Positions 1-5,715 are shown, numbered from the stretch's first letter. The stretch is 5,814 nucleotides of DNA from Nitriliruptoraceae bacterium (GCA_007123425.1 SKLC01000220.1:1-5814), one strand, 5' to 3'. Notes: generated by a model not told the origin, from the letters alone. Numbers and translations are program-made.

Positions 1-890
1 GCCAGCAGCGTCGCGTCGCGGTCGGTCATGTGCTCCTGGAAGAGGCGCCCGACCTCGGCATGCCGCGCCCACCGCCGCTCGAGCCCCTCCTCGAGCACCA
101 GCCGCAGCCCCTCGTGCAGCCCCAGCAGCGAGCTGATCGGCGCGGTGTGGTGATAGGCGCGCTCGCTGCCCCACCAGCGCCGCACCGCGGCGACGTCCAG
201 GTACCAGGAGCGCACCGTGGCGGTCCTGCGCTCGATGACCGCCTCCGCCTTCGGCGAGAAGGTGATCGGCGCGAGACCGGGCGGGACCGAGAGGCACTTC
301 TGCGTGCCGGCGTAGACGACGTCCAGGCCCCAGGCGTCGGTCTCCAGCGGCACGCCACCCAGCGAGGTCACGGCGTCGACGAGCAGCAGCGCGTCGGTCT
401 CGCGCACCAGCCGGGCGATCGCCTCCAGCGGCTGCCAGGCGCCGGCGGAGGTCTCGGCGTGGACGACGGCCACCAGCTTCGCCTCGGGGTGGGCGCGCAG
501 CGCGGTCTCCACCCGCTCGGGCGGGATGATCCGGCCCCACTCCTCCTCGATGGCGACGACATCGGCGCCCGCGCGCCGGGCCGTGTCGGCGATCCTGCCG
601 CCGAAGACCCCGTTGACGCCGACGATCACCGTGTCGCCGGGCTCGACGACGTTGACCACGGCGGTCTCCATGCCCGCCGAGCCGGTGCCCGAGACGGCGT
701 AGGTCAGCGCGTTGTCGGTCCGCAGCACCGCACGCAGCATCTGCGCGATCTCGTCGGCGACCCCGAGGAACCAGGGGTCGAGGTGGCCCACCATCCCGCG
801 CGCCTGCGCCTCGAGGACCCGTGGGTGCACGGGGCTCGGTCCGGGGCCGAGCAGCAGGCGCTGGGGCGGGGTGGCGGCGGCGATCTCCAC
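1..890 (-). CDS. Class V PLP-dependent aminotransferase (alanine-glyoxylate / serine-pyruvate aminotransferase family), C-terminus cut off
   Basis: A fold-type I, pyridoxal-phosphate-dependent aminotransferase, expected to be cytosolic, that moves an amino group between a small amino acid (alanine or serine) and a 2-oxo acid such as glyoxylate or pyruvate. I translated 296 codons in one open frame. The cofactor phosphate-binding loop SGTGSAGMETA is at residues 67-77. The PLP-contacting aspartate is D172 in LLLVDAVTSLGG, and the Schiff-base lysine is K198 in YAGTQKCLSVPPG. A family-typical YHHTAPISSLLGLHEGL segment follows. Homologues are about 360-400 residues, so roughly the last quarter lies outside the left edge. 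The GTG start is chosen for the GAGGA ribosome site 7 bases upstream and because LLLGPGPSPV begins right after it, as expected for this family. It starts 50 bases after the ilvN stop with no terminator seen between, so it is probably in the ilvBN transcript. The substrate is unresolved: a phosphoserine- or serine-linked role is possible, but only the family assignment is firm. Confidence 0.9.
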   Translation of the reverse strand, partial: MEIAAATPPQRLLLGPGPSPVHPRVLEAQARGMVGHLDPWFLGVADEIAQMLRAVLRTDNALTYAVSGTGSAGMETAVVNVVEPGDTVIVGVNGVFGGRIADTARRAGADVVAIEEEWGRIIPPERVETALRAHPEAKLVAVVHAETSAGAWQPLEAIARLVRETDALLLVDAVTSLGGVPLETDAWGLDVVYAGTQKCLSVPPGLAPITFSPKAEAVIERRTATVRSWYLDVAAVRRWWGSERAYHHTAPISSLLGLHEGLRLVLEEGLERRWARHAEVGRLFQEHMTDRDATLL

Positions 891-897
891 GGCGGCG

Positions 898-902
898 TCC
901 TC
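898..902 (-). promoter_or_regulatory. Ribosome binding site of the aminotransferase gene
   Basis: GAGGA on the minus strand, 7 bases before the GTG at 890-888. It decides the start, because I see no other in-frame ATG, GTG or TTG with a ribosome site between the ilvN stop and this codon. Confidence 0.65.
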
Positions 903-940
903 GCGTGATCTCGGGGATGGTGGGGGGAGCGCGCAGCCGG

Positions 941-1468
941 TCAGACGACGCGCTGCATCCGGAGCTTGGAGCCGTCGGTGATCGACCGCGCCCCGCGGCC
1001 GAGCGCGATCGTGCCCGACCGGACCATCTCGCGGATGCCGTAGGGCGACACCAGCTCCACCATCGCCTCGAGCTTGTCGGGGCTGCCGGCCGCCTCGATC
1101 GTGATCGAGTCGTGGTCGACGTCGACGATCTTGGCGCGGAAGACGTCGGCGAGCTCGATGACCTGGCTGCGGGTGGCCGAGTCGGCGCCGACCTTGAGCA
1201 GCAGCAGCTCACGCTCCACGGTGTCGCCCTGCTCGAGCTCCTGGATCTTGAGCACGTTCACCAGCTTGTTGAGCTGCTTGGTGATCTGCTCGAGCTGGAC
1301 CGCCTCGGCGCCCACCACCACGGTCAGGCGCGAGATGGCGTCGGTCTCGGTGGGGCCGACGGCCAGCGAGTGGATGTTGTAGCCACGTCGGGCGAACATG
1401 CCCGACACCCGCGAGAGCACGCCGGGCTTGTTCTCCACGAGGACCGAGAGGACGTGTCGATCGTGCAC
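941..1468 (-). CDS. ilvN: Acetolactate synthase (acetohydroxyacid synthase) small regulatory subunit IlvN
   Basis: The regulatory subunit of acetohydroxyacid synthase. It binds the IlvB catalytic subunit, raises its activity and confers feedback inhibition by valine. The protein is 175 residues, normal for the family. An N-terminal ACT domain covers about residues 4-80 (LSVLVENKPGVLSRV, then RRGYNIHSLAVGPTE), followed by KQLNKLVNVLKI and VEREL. The C-terminal small-subunit domain runs from about residue 85 to 165 and includes GIREMVRSGTIALGRG. By alignment from memory to E. coli IlvH, N13 and G16 correspond to N11 and G14, positions where changes give valine resistance; both are intact. The frame stays open far upstream, but that extension is antisense-like low-complexity sequence overlapping ilvB. 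The GTG at 1468 is preceded by AAGGAG at 6 bases and gives the conserved N-terminus, so it is the start. It lies 95 bases downstream of the ilvB stop and is evidently cotranscribed. Confidence 0.97.
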   Translation of the reverse strand: MHDRHVLSVLVENKPGVLSRVSGMFARRGYNIHSLAVGPTETDAISRLTVVVGAEAVQLEQITKQLNKLVNVLKIQELEQGDTVERELLLLKVGADSATRSQVIELADVFRAKIVDVDHDSITIEAAGSPDKLEAMVELVSPYGIREMVRSGTIALGRGARSITDGSKLRMQRVV

Positions 1469-1474
1469 GGTGAT

Positions 1475-1480
1475 CTCCTT
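1475..1480 (-). promoter_or_regulatory. Ribosome binding site of ilvN
   Basis: AAGGAG on the minus strand with a 6-base spacer to the GTG start at 1468. This near-consensus site fixes a GTG start inside a frame that stays open for hundreds of bases upstream. Confidence 0.8.
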
Positions 1481-1503
1481 CGCCCCGCTAGGCCGGGGGT
1501 GAG

Positions 1504-1517
1504 CGGGCGCGCGCCCG
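1504..1517. repeat. 14-bp perfect GC palindrome in the ilvB-ilvN gap
   Basis: CGGGCGCGCGCCCG reads the same on both strands and lies in the 95-base space between the ilvB stop and the ilvN start. It could make a short hairpin at the junction, but it has no loop-sized spacer and no T run, so it is not a terminator. In sequence this GC-rich it may be chance. Confidence 0.3.
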
Positions 1518-1563
1518 GGTCGTGAGGTCGATGCCGCCTGCTGGGCGGGCCGGCCGCCAGAGG

Positions 1564-3339
1564 TCAGGCCGGCTGCTCCGGGTCGGGGGCCGGGGCCTGC
1601 GCGGCCAGTCGCGCGGCCCACTCCTGTGGTGACTCGAGGATGTCGTCGTTGCTCGCGCCCGCCGGCACCATCGGGAACACCATCTCGTCGGGGTCGACCC
1701 GCACCTCGACGAGCACCGGCTGATCGGTGATCTCCTTCGCCTTGGCGAGGGTGGTGTCGAGCTCGTCCACCGTCTGGACCCGGAAGCCGGGGATCCCATA
1801 GGCGTCGGCGAGCTTCATCAGGTCCGGGCAGTCCTGCGGCAGGGCGACCTGCGAGAGCCGGTCGGCGTAGAACAGGTGCTGCCACTGGCGCACCATCCCG
1901 AGGAAGCCGTTGTTGATCACGCAGAAGACCACCGGGATGTCGTGCTGGACGGCGCTGGCGATCTCCTGGAAGGTCATCTGGAAGCAGCCGTCGCCGTCGA
2001 TCGCGACGACCGGGGTGTCGCGGCCCACGCCGACCTTGGCGCCCATCGCCGCGGGGACGGCGAAGCCCATGGTGCCCAGGCCGCCGGAGTTGATCCACTG
2101 GCGGCCGCGGGTGTAGGGGATGAGCTGGCTGGCCCACATCTGGTGCTGGCCGACGCCGGCGACGTAGACGGCGTCGTCGCCCCAGGTCGCGTGGATCGCC
2201 CTGATCGCCGTCTGGGGCTTGACCACGCCGCTCTCGGGCTGGTCGACCTGCAGCGGGTGGTCGCGCTTGAGCTCGTCGAGGTGGGCGCGCCACTCGGTGG
2301 TCTCGGGCACCAGCGCGTCGCGCTCGTCGCCGCCGAGCTTGTCCCGCAGGATCTTCAGCATCTGGGAGAGCACGACCTTGACGTCGCCGACGATGGGCAC
2401 GTCCGCGGCCCGGTTCTTGCCGATCTCGGCCGGGTCCACGTCGACATGGATCACCTTCGCGTGAGGCGCGAAGTCGTCGAGCTTGCCGGTGACCCGGTCG
2501 TCGAACCGGGCGCCCAGGGTGATCAGCAGATCGGTCTCCTGGAACGCGCGCACGGCGGCGTAGTGGCCGTGCATCCCCGGCATGCCGACGGTGAGCTCGT
2601 GGGTGTCGGGGAACACCCCCCGGGCCATCAGCGTGGTGACCACCGGCAGCTGCAGGCTGGTCGCGAGCTCGTAGAGCTCCTCGCCCGCGCCCGCGCGCAC
2701 CAGCCCGCCACCGGCGTAGATGACGGGACGCCGGGCCTCGGCGATCAGCTCGAGGGCGTCGCGGATCATCTTGCCGTGGCCGCGCACGGTGGGGCGGTAG
2801 CCCGGCAGGTCGACCCGGTCGGTCCACTCCCACTCGATCGTCTGGTTCAGCACGTCCTTGGGGATGTCGACCAGCACCGGACCGGGGCGCCCGGAATGGG
2901 CGACGTGGAAGGCCTCGCGGATCGCCCCGGCGATGCGCTCGGCGGAGCCGACCAGCTCGTTGTGCTTGGTGACCGGCATCGTGATGCCGGTCACGTCGGC
3001 CTCCTGGAACGCGTCGGAGCCGATCGCGGTCGAGGCCACCTGCCCGGTGATCGCCAGGATCGGCACCGAGTCCATCAGCGCGTCGGTGAGCCCGGTGACG
3101 AGGTTGGTGGCCGCCGGGCCCGAGGTGACGATGCAGACCCCGACCCTGCCCGTGGCCTGGGCGTAGCCCTCGGCCATGTGGATCGCGCCCTGCTCGTGGC
3201 GGACCAGCACGTGCTCGAGGCCTGCCTCGATCAGCGGGTCGTAGGCCGGCAGGATCGCCCCACCGGGATAGCCGAACACGACGTCGACACCGAGTGCCTC
3301 CAGGCTCTTCATGACCGCCTGTGCGCCCGTGATCTGCAT
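1564..3339 (-). CDS. ilvB: Acetolactate synthase (acetohydroxyacid synthase) large catalytic subunit IlvB
   Basis: The catalytic subunit of acetohydroxyacid synthase, the first common step of branched-chain amino acid synthesis. It condenses two pyruvates to 2-acetolactate (valine, leucine), or pyruvate with 2-oxobutyrate to 2-aceto-2-hydroxybutyrate (isoleucine), using thiamine diphosphate, Mg2+ and FAD. The 591-residue protein has the three expected domains. The N-terminal pyrimidine-binding domain has FGYPGGAILP (22-31) and the catalytic glutamate E49 in RHEQGA. The central FAD domain carries GMPGMHG and LGARFDDRVTG (275-285). The C-terminal diphosphate-binding domain has GDG at 449-451 and the matching asparagines at 476-477 (INNGFLGMVRQWQ). 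The frame continues upstream to 3450, but the ATG at 3339 follows AGGAGG at 5 bases and gives the canonical MQITGAQAVM start; the longer version would begin inside the attenuator. The gene heads an ilvB-ilvN-aminotransferase set and is probably controlled by the leader just upstream. Confidence 0.98.
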   Translation of the reverse strand: MQITGAQAVMKSLEALGVDVVFGYPGGAILPAYDPLIEAGLEHVLVRHEQGAIHMAEGYAQATGRVGVCIVTSGPAATNLVTGLTDALMDSVPILAITGQVASTAIGSDAFQEADVTGITMPVTKHNELVGSAERIAGAIREAFHVAHSGRPGPVLVDIPKDVLNQTIEWEWTDRVDLPGYRPTVRGHGKMIRDALELIAEARRPVIYAGGGLVRAGAGEELYELATSLQLPVVTTLMARGVFPDTHELTVGMPGMHGHYAAVRAFQETDLLITLGARFDDRVTGKLDDFAPHAKVIHVDVDPAEIGKNRAADVPIVGDVKVVLSQMLKILRDKLGGDERDALVPETTEWRAHLDELKRDHPLQVDQPESGVVKPQTAIRAIHATWGDDAVYVAGVGQHQMWASQLIPYTRGRQWINSGGLGTMGFAVPAAMGAKVGVGRDTPVVAIDGDGCFQMTFQEIASAVQHDIPVVFCVINNGFLGMVRQWQHLFYADRLSQVALPQDCPDLMKLADAYGIPGFRVQTVDELDTTLAKAKEITDQPVLVEVRVDPDEMVFPMVPAGASNDDILESPQEWAARLAAQAPAPDPEQPA

Positions 3340-3344
3340 CGCTG

Positions 3345-3350
3345 CCTCCT
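3345..3350 (-). promoter_or_regulatory. Ribosome binding site of ilvB
   Basis: AGGAGG, a perfect Shine-Dalgarno core on the minus strand, with a 5-base spacer to the ATG at 3339. It selects this start over the in-frame upstream ATG at 3450. Confidence 0.9.
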
Positions 3351-3404
3351 GCGGCCGGTCAGCCGTGCGGCCCCGGCCTGGGTGCGTTGTCGGCCCCGAC
3401 GAAA

Positions 3405-3431
3405 GCGAACCTCCCGTTCCGGGAGGTTCGC
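3405..3431 (-). terminator. Intrinsic terminator hairpin of the ilvB leader (attenuator)
   Basis: On the minus strand, GCGAACCTCCCG and CGGGAGGTTCGC are perfect reverse complements, giving a 12-bp stem with a GAA loop, followed at once by TTTCGT. This is a strong hairpin with a short, imperfect T run, the usual look of intrinsic terminators in high-GC bacteria. It lies after the leader stop codon and 65 bases before the ilvB start, where transcription would end before the structural genes when branched-chain amino acids are plentiful. Its 5' arm shares one or two bases with the hairpin directly upstream, so the two compete only at their junction. That the hairpin exists is certain from the sequence; that it terminates is inferred from its position. 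Confidence 0.8.
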
Positions 3432-3454
3432 GCGTGCTCTTCGCGAGCACGCGC
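3430..3454 (-). promoter_or_regulatory. Leader hairpin starting at the leader-peptide stop codon (attenuator stem)
   Basis: On the minus strand, GCGCGTGCTC pairs perfectly with GAGCACGCGC across the loop GCGAA (10 bp). The first G of the stem is the last base of the TAG stop of the leader peptide. A ribosome that finishes the peptide would therefore cover the 5' arm, while one stalled on the valine codons would sit a few bases short of it. This is the position expected of a ribosome-sensing stem in attenuation. Its 3' arm touches the terminator stem. Whether it acts as the antiterminator, a pause hairpin or an anti-antiterminator cannot be decided by eye. Confidence 0.65.
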
Positions 3455-3501
3455 TACACGACGACCACGAGCACGTCGGGCAGCCGGGGCTGTCCGATCA
3501 T
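3454..3501 (-). CDS. Branched-chain leader peptide of the ilvB attenuator
   Basis: A 15-residue open frame, MIGQPRLPDVLVVVV followed by TAG. Five of its last six codons are valine (GTG, GTC) and one is leucine, ending directly at the stop. Such a run immediately before a stem-loop and terminator, upstream of ilvBN, marks a leader peptide whose translation measures charged valyl- and leucyl-tRNA. Leader-peptide attenuation of ilvB is established in actinobacteria, including Corynebacterium and Streptomyces. The ATG at 3501 has only a weak CAGG site 8 bases upstream. The alternative in-frame GTG at 3525 has GGAG at a 7-base spacing and would make a 23-residue peptide with the same C-terminus. 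A still longer frame from an ATG at 3636 overlaps the candidate promoter and is unlikely. The peptide probably has no function beyond being translated. The stop and valine run are clear; the start is uncertain. Confidence 0.75.
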   Translation of the reverse strand: MIGQPRLPDVLVVVV

Positions 3502-3519
3502 CTCGCGAGCCTGCTCGTG
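3466..3519 (-). promoter_or_regulatory. Alternative 8-bp pairing enclosing the leader-peptide codons
   Basis: On the minus strand CACGAGCA (3519-3512), just upstream of the leader ATG, is the exact reverse complement of TGCTCGTG (3473-3466), which spells the Val-Leu-Val codons. The same codon segment, CGTGCTC, is also identical to the 5' arm of the hairpin at 3430-3454, so both compete for related partners. A ribosome on the leader would break this pairing. The complementarity is seen; the switching role is inferred. Confidence 0.4.
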
Positions 3520-3628
3520 CAGCACGTCGTCGCTCCATGCCCGGGGAGCCCCCACCACGCCCGACGACGGGTTGGCGAGGCCCCCGCTGCTCTCGTGGGG
3601 TGGACCGTCCGTCGACGGCCCGCACGCG

Positions 3629-3658
3629 ATGTTCACCGATGGTTCGCCCGGGCGTCAA
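3629..3658 (-). promoter_or_regulatory. Candidate promoter of the ilvB leader transcript
   Basis: On the minus strand TTGACG (3658-3653) matches five of six bases of the housekeeping -35 box. It is followed after 18 bases by GAACAT (3634-3629), a weak -10 that keeps A2, A5 and T6. Transcription would begin near 3621, giving a leader of about 280 bases before ilvB. It starts 24 bases after the dxs stop, consistent with ilvBN having its own promoter. The -10 match is poor and a different start further downstream is possible. Confidence 0.4.
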
Positions 3659-3674
3659 GTCCACATCGCCCGGG
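3647..3674. repeat. 8-bp inverted repeat just after dxs, overlapping the candidate ilvB -35 box
   Basis: CCCGGGCG (3647-3654) and CGCCCGGG (3667-3674) are perfect reverse complements separated by 12 bases, beginning 7 bases after the dxs stop codon. On the minus strand there is no T run after the hairpin, so it would be at best a weak or non-canonical dxs terminator. Its downstream arm covers part of the candidate -35 box of ilvB, so it could instead be an operator. Both roles are guesses. Confidence 0.35.
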
Positions 3675-3681
3675 GTGCTGC

Positions 3682-5568
3682 TCACCGCTCGTCGGCCAGC
3701 GCCTTGCGGGTGGCCGCGGCGATGCCGGGGCCGTCGAGGCCGAGCTCGGTCAGGATGCGGTCCGGGGTGCCGTGGGGCAGGTAGGCGTCGGGGGTGCCCA
3801 GCCGCAGCACGGGTGGCGCATGGCGCACCCCGGCGCGCTCGACGAGCCGGTCGGCGAGGTAGGCGCCGGACCCGGCCGAGACCATGCCGTTCTCCACCGT
3901 GACCACCAGCGGCGCCTCGGCCACCGCGTCGAGCATCCGCGGGTCGGTGGGCCGCACGCAGCGCACGTCCCAGACCGCCGCCGCGATGCCGTCCTCGGCC
4001 AGCAGCTCGGCCGCCTCCAGGGCGGCCGCGAGGCGGTCCCCCACGGCCAGCACGCTGACGTCGCCACCGTCGCGGACCTGCCGCGAGGCCAGCCCCTCGG
4101 CGCGCCCCTCGAGCCCGAGGTCCGCGGCGGTGACCACCCGGCCCTTCGGGTAGCGCAGGGAGACCGGCCCGCTGAGCTCGGTCGCGGTGCGCAGCAGGGC
4201 CGCGAGGTCCTCGCCGTGCGACGGGGCGAGCACCGTCATCGACGGCACCCGCAGGCACAGCGCCATGTCGAGCACGCCGTGGTGGCTCGCCCCGTCCGGC
4301 CCGGTGATCCCGGCCCGATCGAAGGCATAGATCACGTGCTCGTCGTGCAGCCCGACGTCGAGGTTGGCCTGGTCGAAGGCACGGGAGAAGAACGTCGAGT
4401 AGACGGCGACGACCGGCAGCTGGCCACCGCAGGCCATGCCGGCGGCGGACGTGACCGCGTGCTGCTCGGCGATGCCGACGTCGACCACCCGCCCGGGATG
4501 CCGCTCGGCCAGCGGCAGCAGCCCGGTCGACCCGGGCATCGCCGCGGTGAGCGCCACGACGTCGTCGCGCTCGTCGGCGAGCTCGACCAGCGCCTCGCTG
4601 AACACGTGCGTCCAGGTGGCGGGCTTGCCCTGCTTCGACGGGCCCGTGGCCAGATCGAACGCCGAGGTGTCGTGCAGCTTCATCTCGGGATCGGTCTCGG
4701 CCGGCGCGTAGCCCTTGCCCTTCTGGGTGAGCACGTGCACCAGGACCGGCCCGTCGAGGTGCTCCGCGACGGCGTGCAGGGCGTGCTCGAGACGCTCCAC
4801 GTCGTGGCCGTCGAAGGGCCCGACGTAGCGGATGCCCAGCGCCTCGACGAACGACTGCAGCGCCGGCGCCTCGGAGACCGCGGCCTTGAGCCCCTTGAGG
4901 CCCGCCCCGGTGATCCGCTTGGCGAGCGGCAGCGCGGTCAGGGCGCGGTCGACCCGGTCGCGCAGCGTGCGGTAGCGGGGGTCGGAGCGCAGATCGGCGA
5001 TGCGGTCGGACAGCCGGCCGACCGTCTCCGCGTAGGAGCGCCCGTTGTCGTTGAGCACGATCACCGCGGGCAGCTGATGGTGGCCGAGGTTGTTCAGGGC
5101 CTCGTAGGCCATCCCGCCGGTCATCGCCCCGTCCCCGACCACGGCCACGACGCGGCGGCGCTCGTCGACCGGCAGCCGGGCCTGCCCGCAGGCGAGGCCG
5201 AACGCCCACGACAGCGCCGTGGACGCATGGGAGTTCTCGATCACGTCGTGCGGCGACTCGTCGCGGGCCGGGTAGCCCGACAGGCCGCCTGCCTGGCGCA
5301 GGGTGTCGAAGCGACCGCTGCGGCCGGTCAGCATCTTGTGCACGTACGCCTGATGCCCCGTGTCCCACAGCAGGACGTCGCGCGGGCTGTCGAAGGCCCG
5401 GTGCAGCGCGAGGGTGAGCTCGACCACGCCGAGGTTGGAGCCCAGGTGCCCGCCGGTGCGCGCGACCGCCTCCAGGATCGCCTGGCGGATGTCCGCCGCC
5501 AGCCCGTCGAGCTCCCCGGCCGGCAGGCGCCGCAGCGCCGCCGGCGAGTCGATGCGCTCGAGCACCAC
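3682..5568 (-). CDS. dxs: 1-deoxy-D-xylulose-5-phosphate synthase (DXS)
   Basis: A thiamine-diphosphate enzyme that joins pyruvate and glyceraldehyde 3-phosphate, releasing CO2, to make 1-deoxy-D-xylulose 5-phosphate. This is the entry step of the cytosolic MEP isoprenoid pathway, and the product also feeds thiamine and pyridoxal synthesis in many bacteria. The 628-residue length is normal. H41 in GGHLGSNLG matches E. coli H49, and DTGHQAYVHKMLTGR spans 69-83. The Mg-thiamine diphosphate motif is GDG at 145-147 with N175 in LNDNGRSYAE, the same 29-residue spacing as D152-N181 in E. coli. E368 in DVGIAEQHAV matches the catalytic E370. DRAGITGPDG is at 417-426, and a transketolase C-terminal domain fills roughly 490-615. 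The GTG at 5568 follows GAGGA at 6 bases; the next codon is also GTG. An intact single-copy-looking gene with no frameshift or missing motif. ilvB follows after 342 bases on the same strand. Confidence 0.97.
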   Translation of the reverse strand: MVLERIDSPAALRRLPAGELDGLAADIRQAILEAVARTGGHLGSNLGVVELTLALHRAFDSPRDVLLWDTGHQAYVHKMLTGRSGRFDTLRQAGGLSGYPARDESPHDVIENSHASTALSWAFGLACGQARLPVDERRRVVAVVGDGAMTGGMAYEALNNLGHHQLPAVIVLNDNGRSYAETVGRLSDRIADLRSDPRYRTLRDRVDRALTALPLAKRITGAGLKGLKAAVSEAPALQSFVEALGIRYVGPFDGHDVERLEHALHAVAEHLDGPVLVHVLTQKGKGYAPAETDPEMKLHDTSAFDLATGPSKQGKPATWTHVFSEALVELADERDDVVALTAAMPGSTGLLPLAERHPGRVVDVGIAEQHAVTSAAGMACGGQLPVVAVYSTFFSRAFDQANLDVGLHDEHVIYAFDRAGITGPDGASHHGVLDMALCLRVPSMTVLAPSHGEDLAALLRTATELSGPVSLRYPKGRVVTAADLGLEGRAEGLASRQVRDGGDVSVLAVGDRLAAALEAAELLAEDGIAAAVWDVRCVRPTDPRMLDAVAEAPLVVTVENGMVSAGSGAYLADRLVERAGVRHAPPVLRLGTPDAYLPHGTPDRILTELGLDGPGIAAATRKALADER

Positions 5569-5574
5569 GTCGCT

Positions 5575-5579
5575 TCCTC
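5575..5579 (-). promoter_or_regulatory. Ribosome binding site of dxs
   Basis: GAGGA on the minus strand, 6 bases before the GTG at 5568-5566. A second GTG follows directly (5565-5563) and would be 9 bases away, so initiation at either is possible; the first fits slightly better. Confidence 0.65.
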
Positions 5580-5605
5580 GTCTCGGTCACGCCCGGCCGT
5601 CGACG

Positions 5606-5611
5606 AGGGTA
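5606..5611 (-). promoter_or_regulatory. Candidate -10 box of dxs
   Basis: TACCCT on the minus strand keeps the T1, A2 and T6 positions of the -10 consensus and would start transcription near 5599, about 30 bases before the dxs start codon. No convincing -35 box sits 16-18 bases upstream, which is common for actinobacterial promoters but leaves this call weak. Confidence 0.35.
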
Positions 5612-5658
5612 CGACACCGCGCGCCGGGACTCGGCCTCGATCGTCACTGGCCGGGTTC

Positions 5659-5674
5659 CGGTGTGCGCGCACCG
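5659..5674. repeat. Small inverted repeat upstream of dxs
   Basis: CGGTG and CACCG are reverse complements separated by TGCGCG; the core GTGCGCGCAC (5663-5672) is itself palindromic. It lies about 48 bases upstream of the candidate dxs -10 box. CCGGGTT also occurs twice in direct orientation around it (5651-5657 and 5683-5689). It could be a regulator site, but no known operator is recognised and chance is plausible at this GC content. Confidence 0.2.
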
Positions 5675-5715
5675 AGCCGCACCCGGGTTGACCCCGTGGC
5701 CCTGGGAGACGATCC

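Noticed and set aside
30..908. Plus-strand open frame of 292 codons at the left edge
   Set aside because: It is the complement of the aminotransferase, whose minus-strand frame contains the PLP lysine and phosphate-binding motifs. The plus-strand peptide has no recognisable motif.
3340..3450. Longer IlvB beginning at the in-frame ATG at 3450
   Set aside because: The extra 37 residues would be encoded by the terminator and leader hairpins and are not like any IlvB N-terminus. The ATG at 3339 has a perfect AGGAGG site.
3359..3541. Arginine-rich frame from the ATG at 3539 running to just before ilvB
   Set aside because: It reads through both hairpins and the terminator in another frame, is mostly Arg, Ala and Gly, and has no branched-chain codon run. 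It looks like a shadow of the leader.
3454..3636. 60-residue version of the leader peptide from the ATG at 3636
   Set aside because: That ATG overlaps the candidate -10 box and would lie upstream of the predicted transcript start. Its composition is like untranslated GC-rich sequence except for the C-terminal valine run.
3340..3681. T-box riboswitch or other ligand-binding riboswitch upstream of ilvB
   Set aside because: I looked for a T-box sequence (TGGNACC-type anticodon-bulge partner) and the AGGGTGG core and did not see them. The leader peptide with stop-codon hairpin explains the region better.
1876..5691. A 1271-codon open frame on the plus strand spanning ilvB and dxs
   Set aside because: It is antisense to two well-conserved genes. 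Its protein is rich in G, H, D, V and R with no domain, and it arises because high-GC codons leave few stops on the opposite strand.
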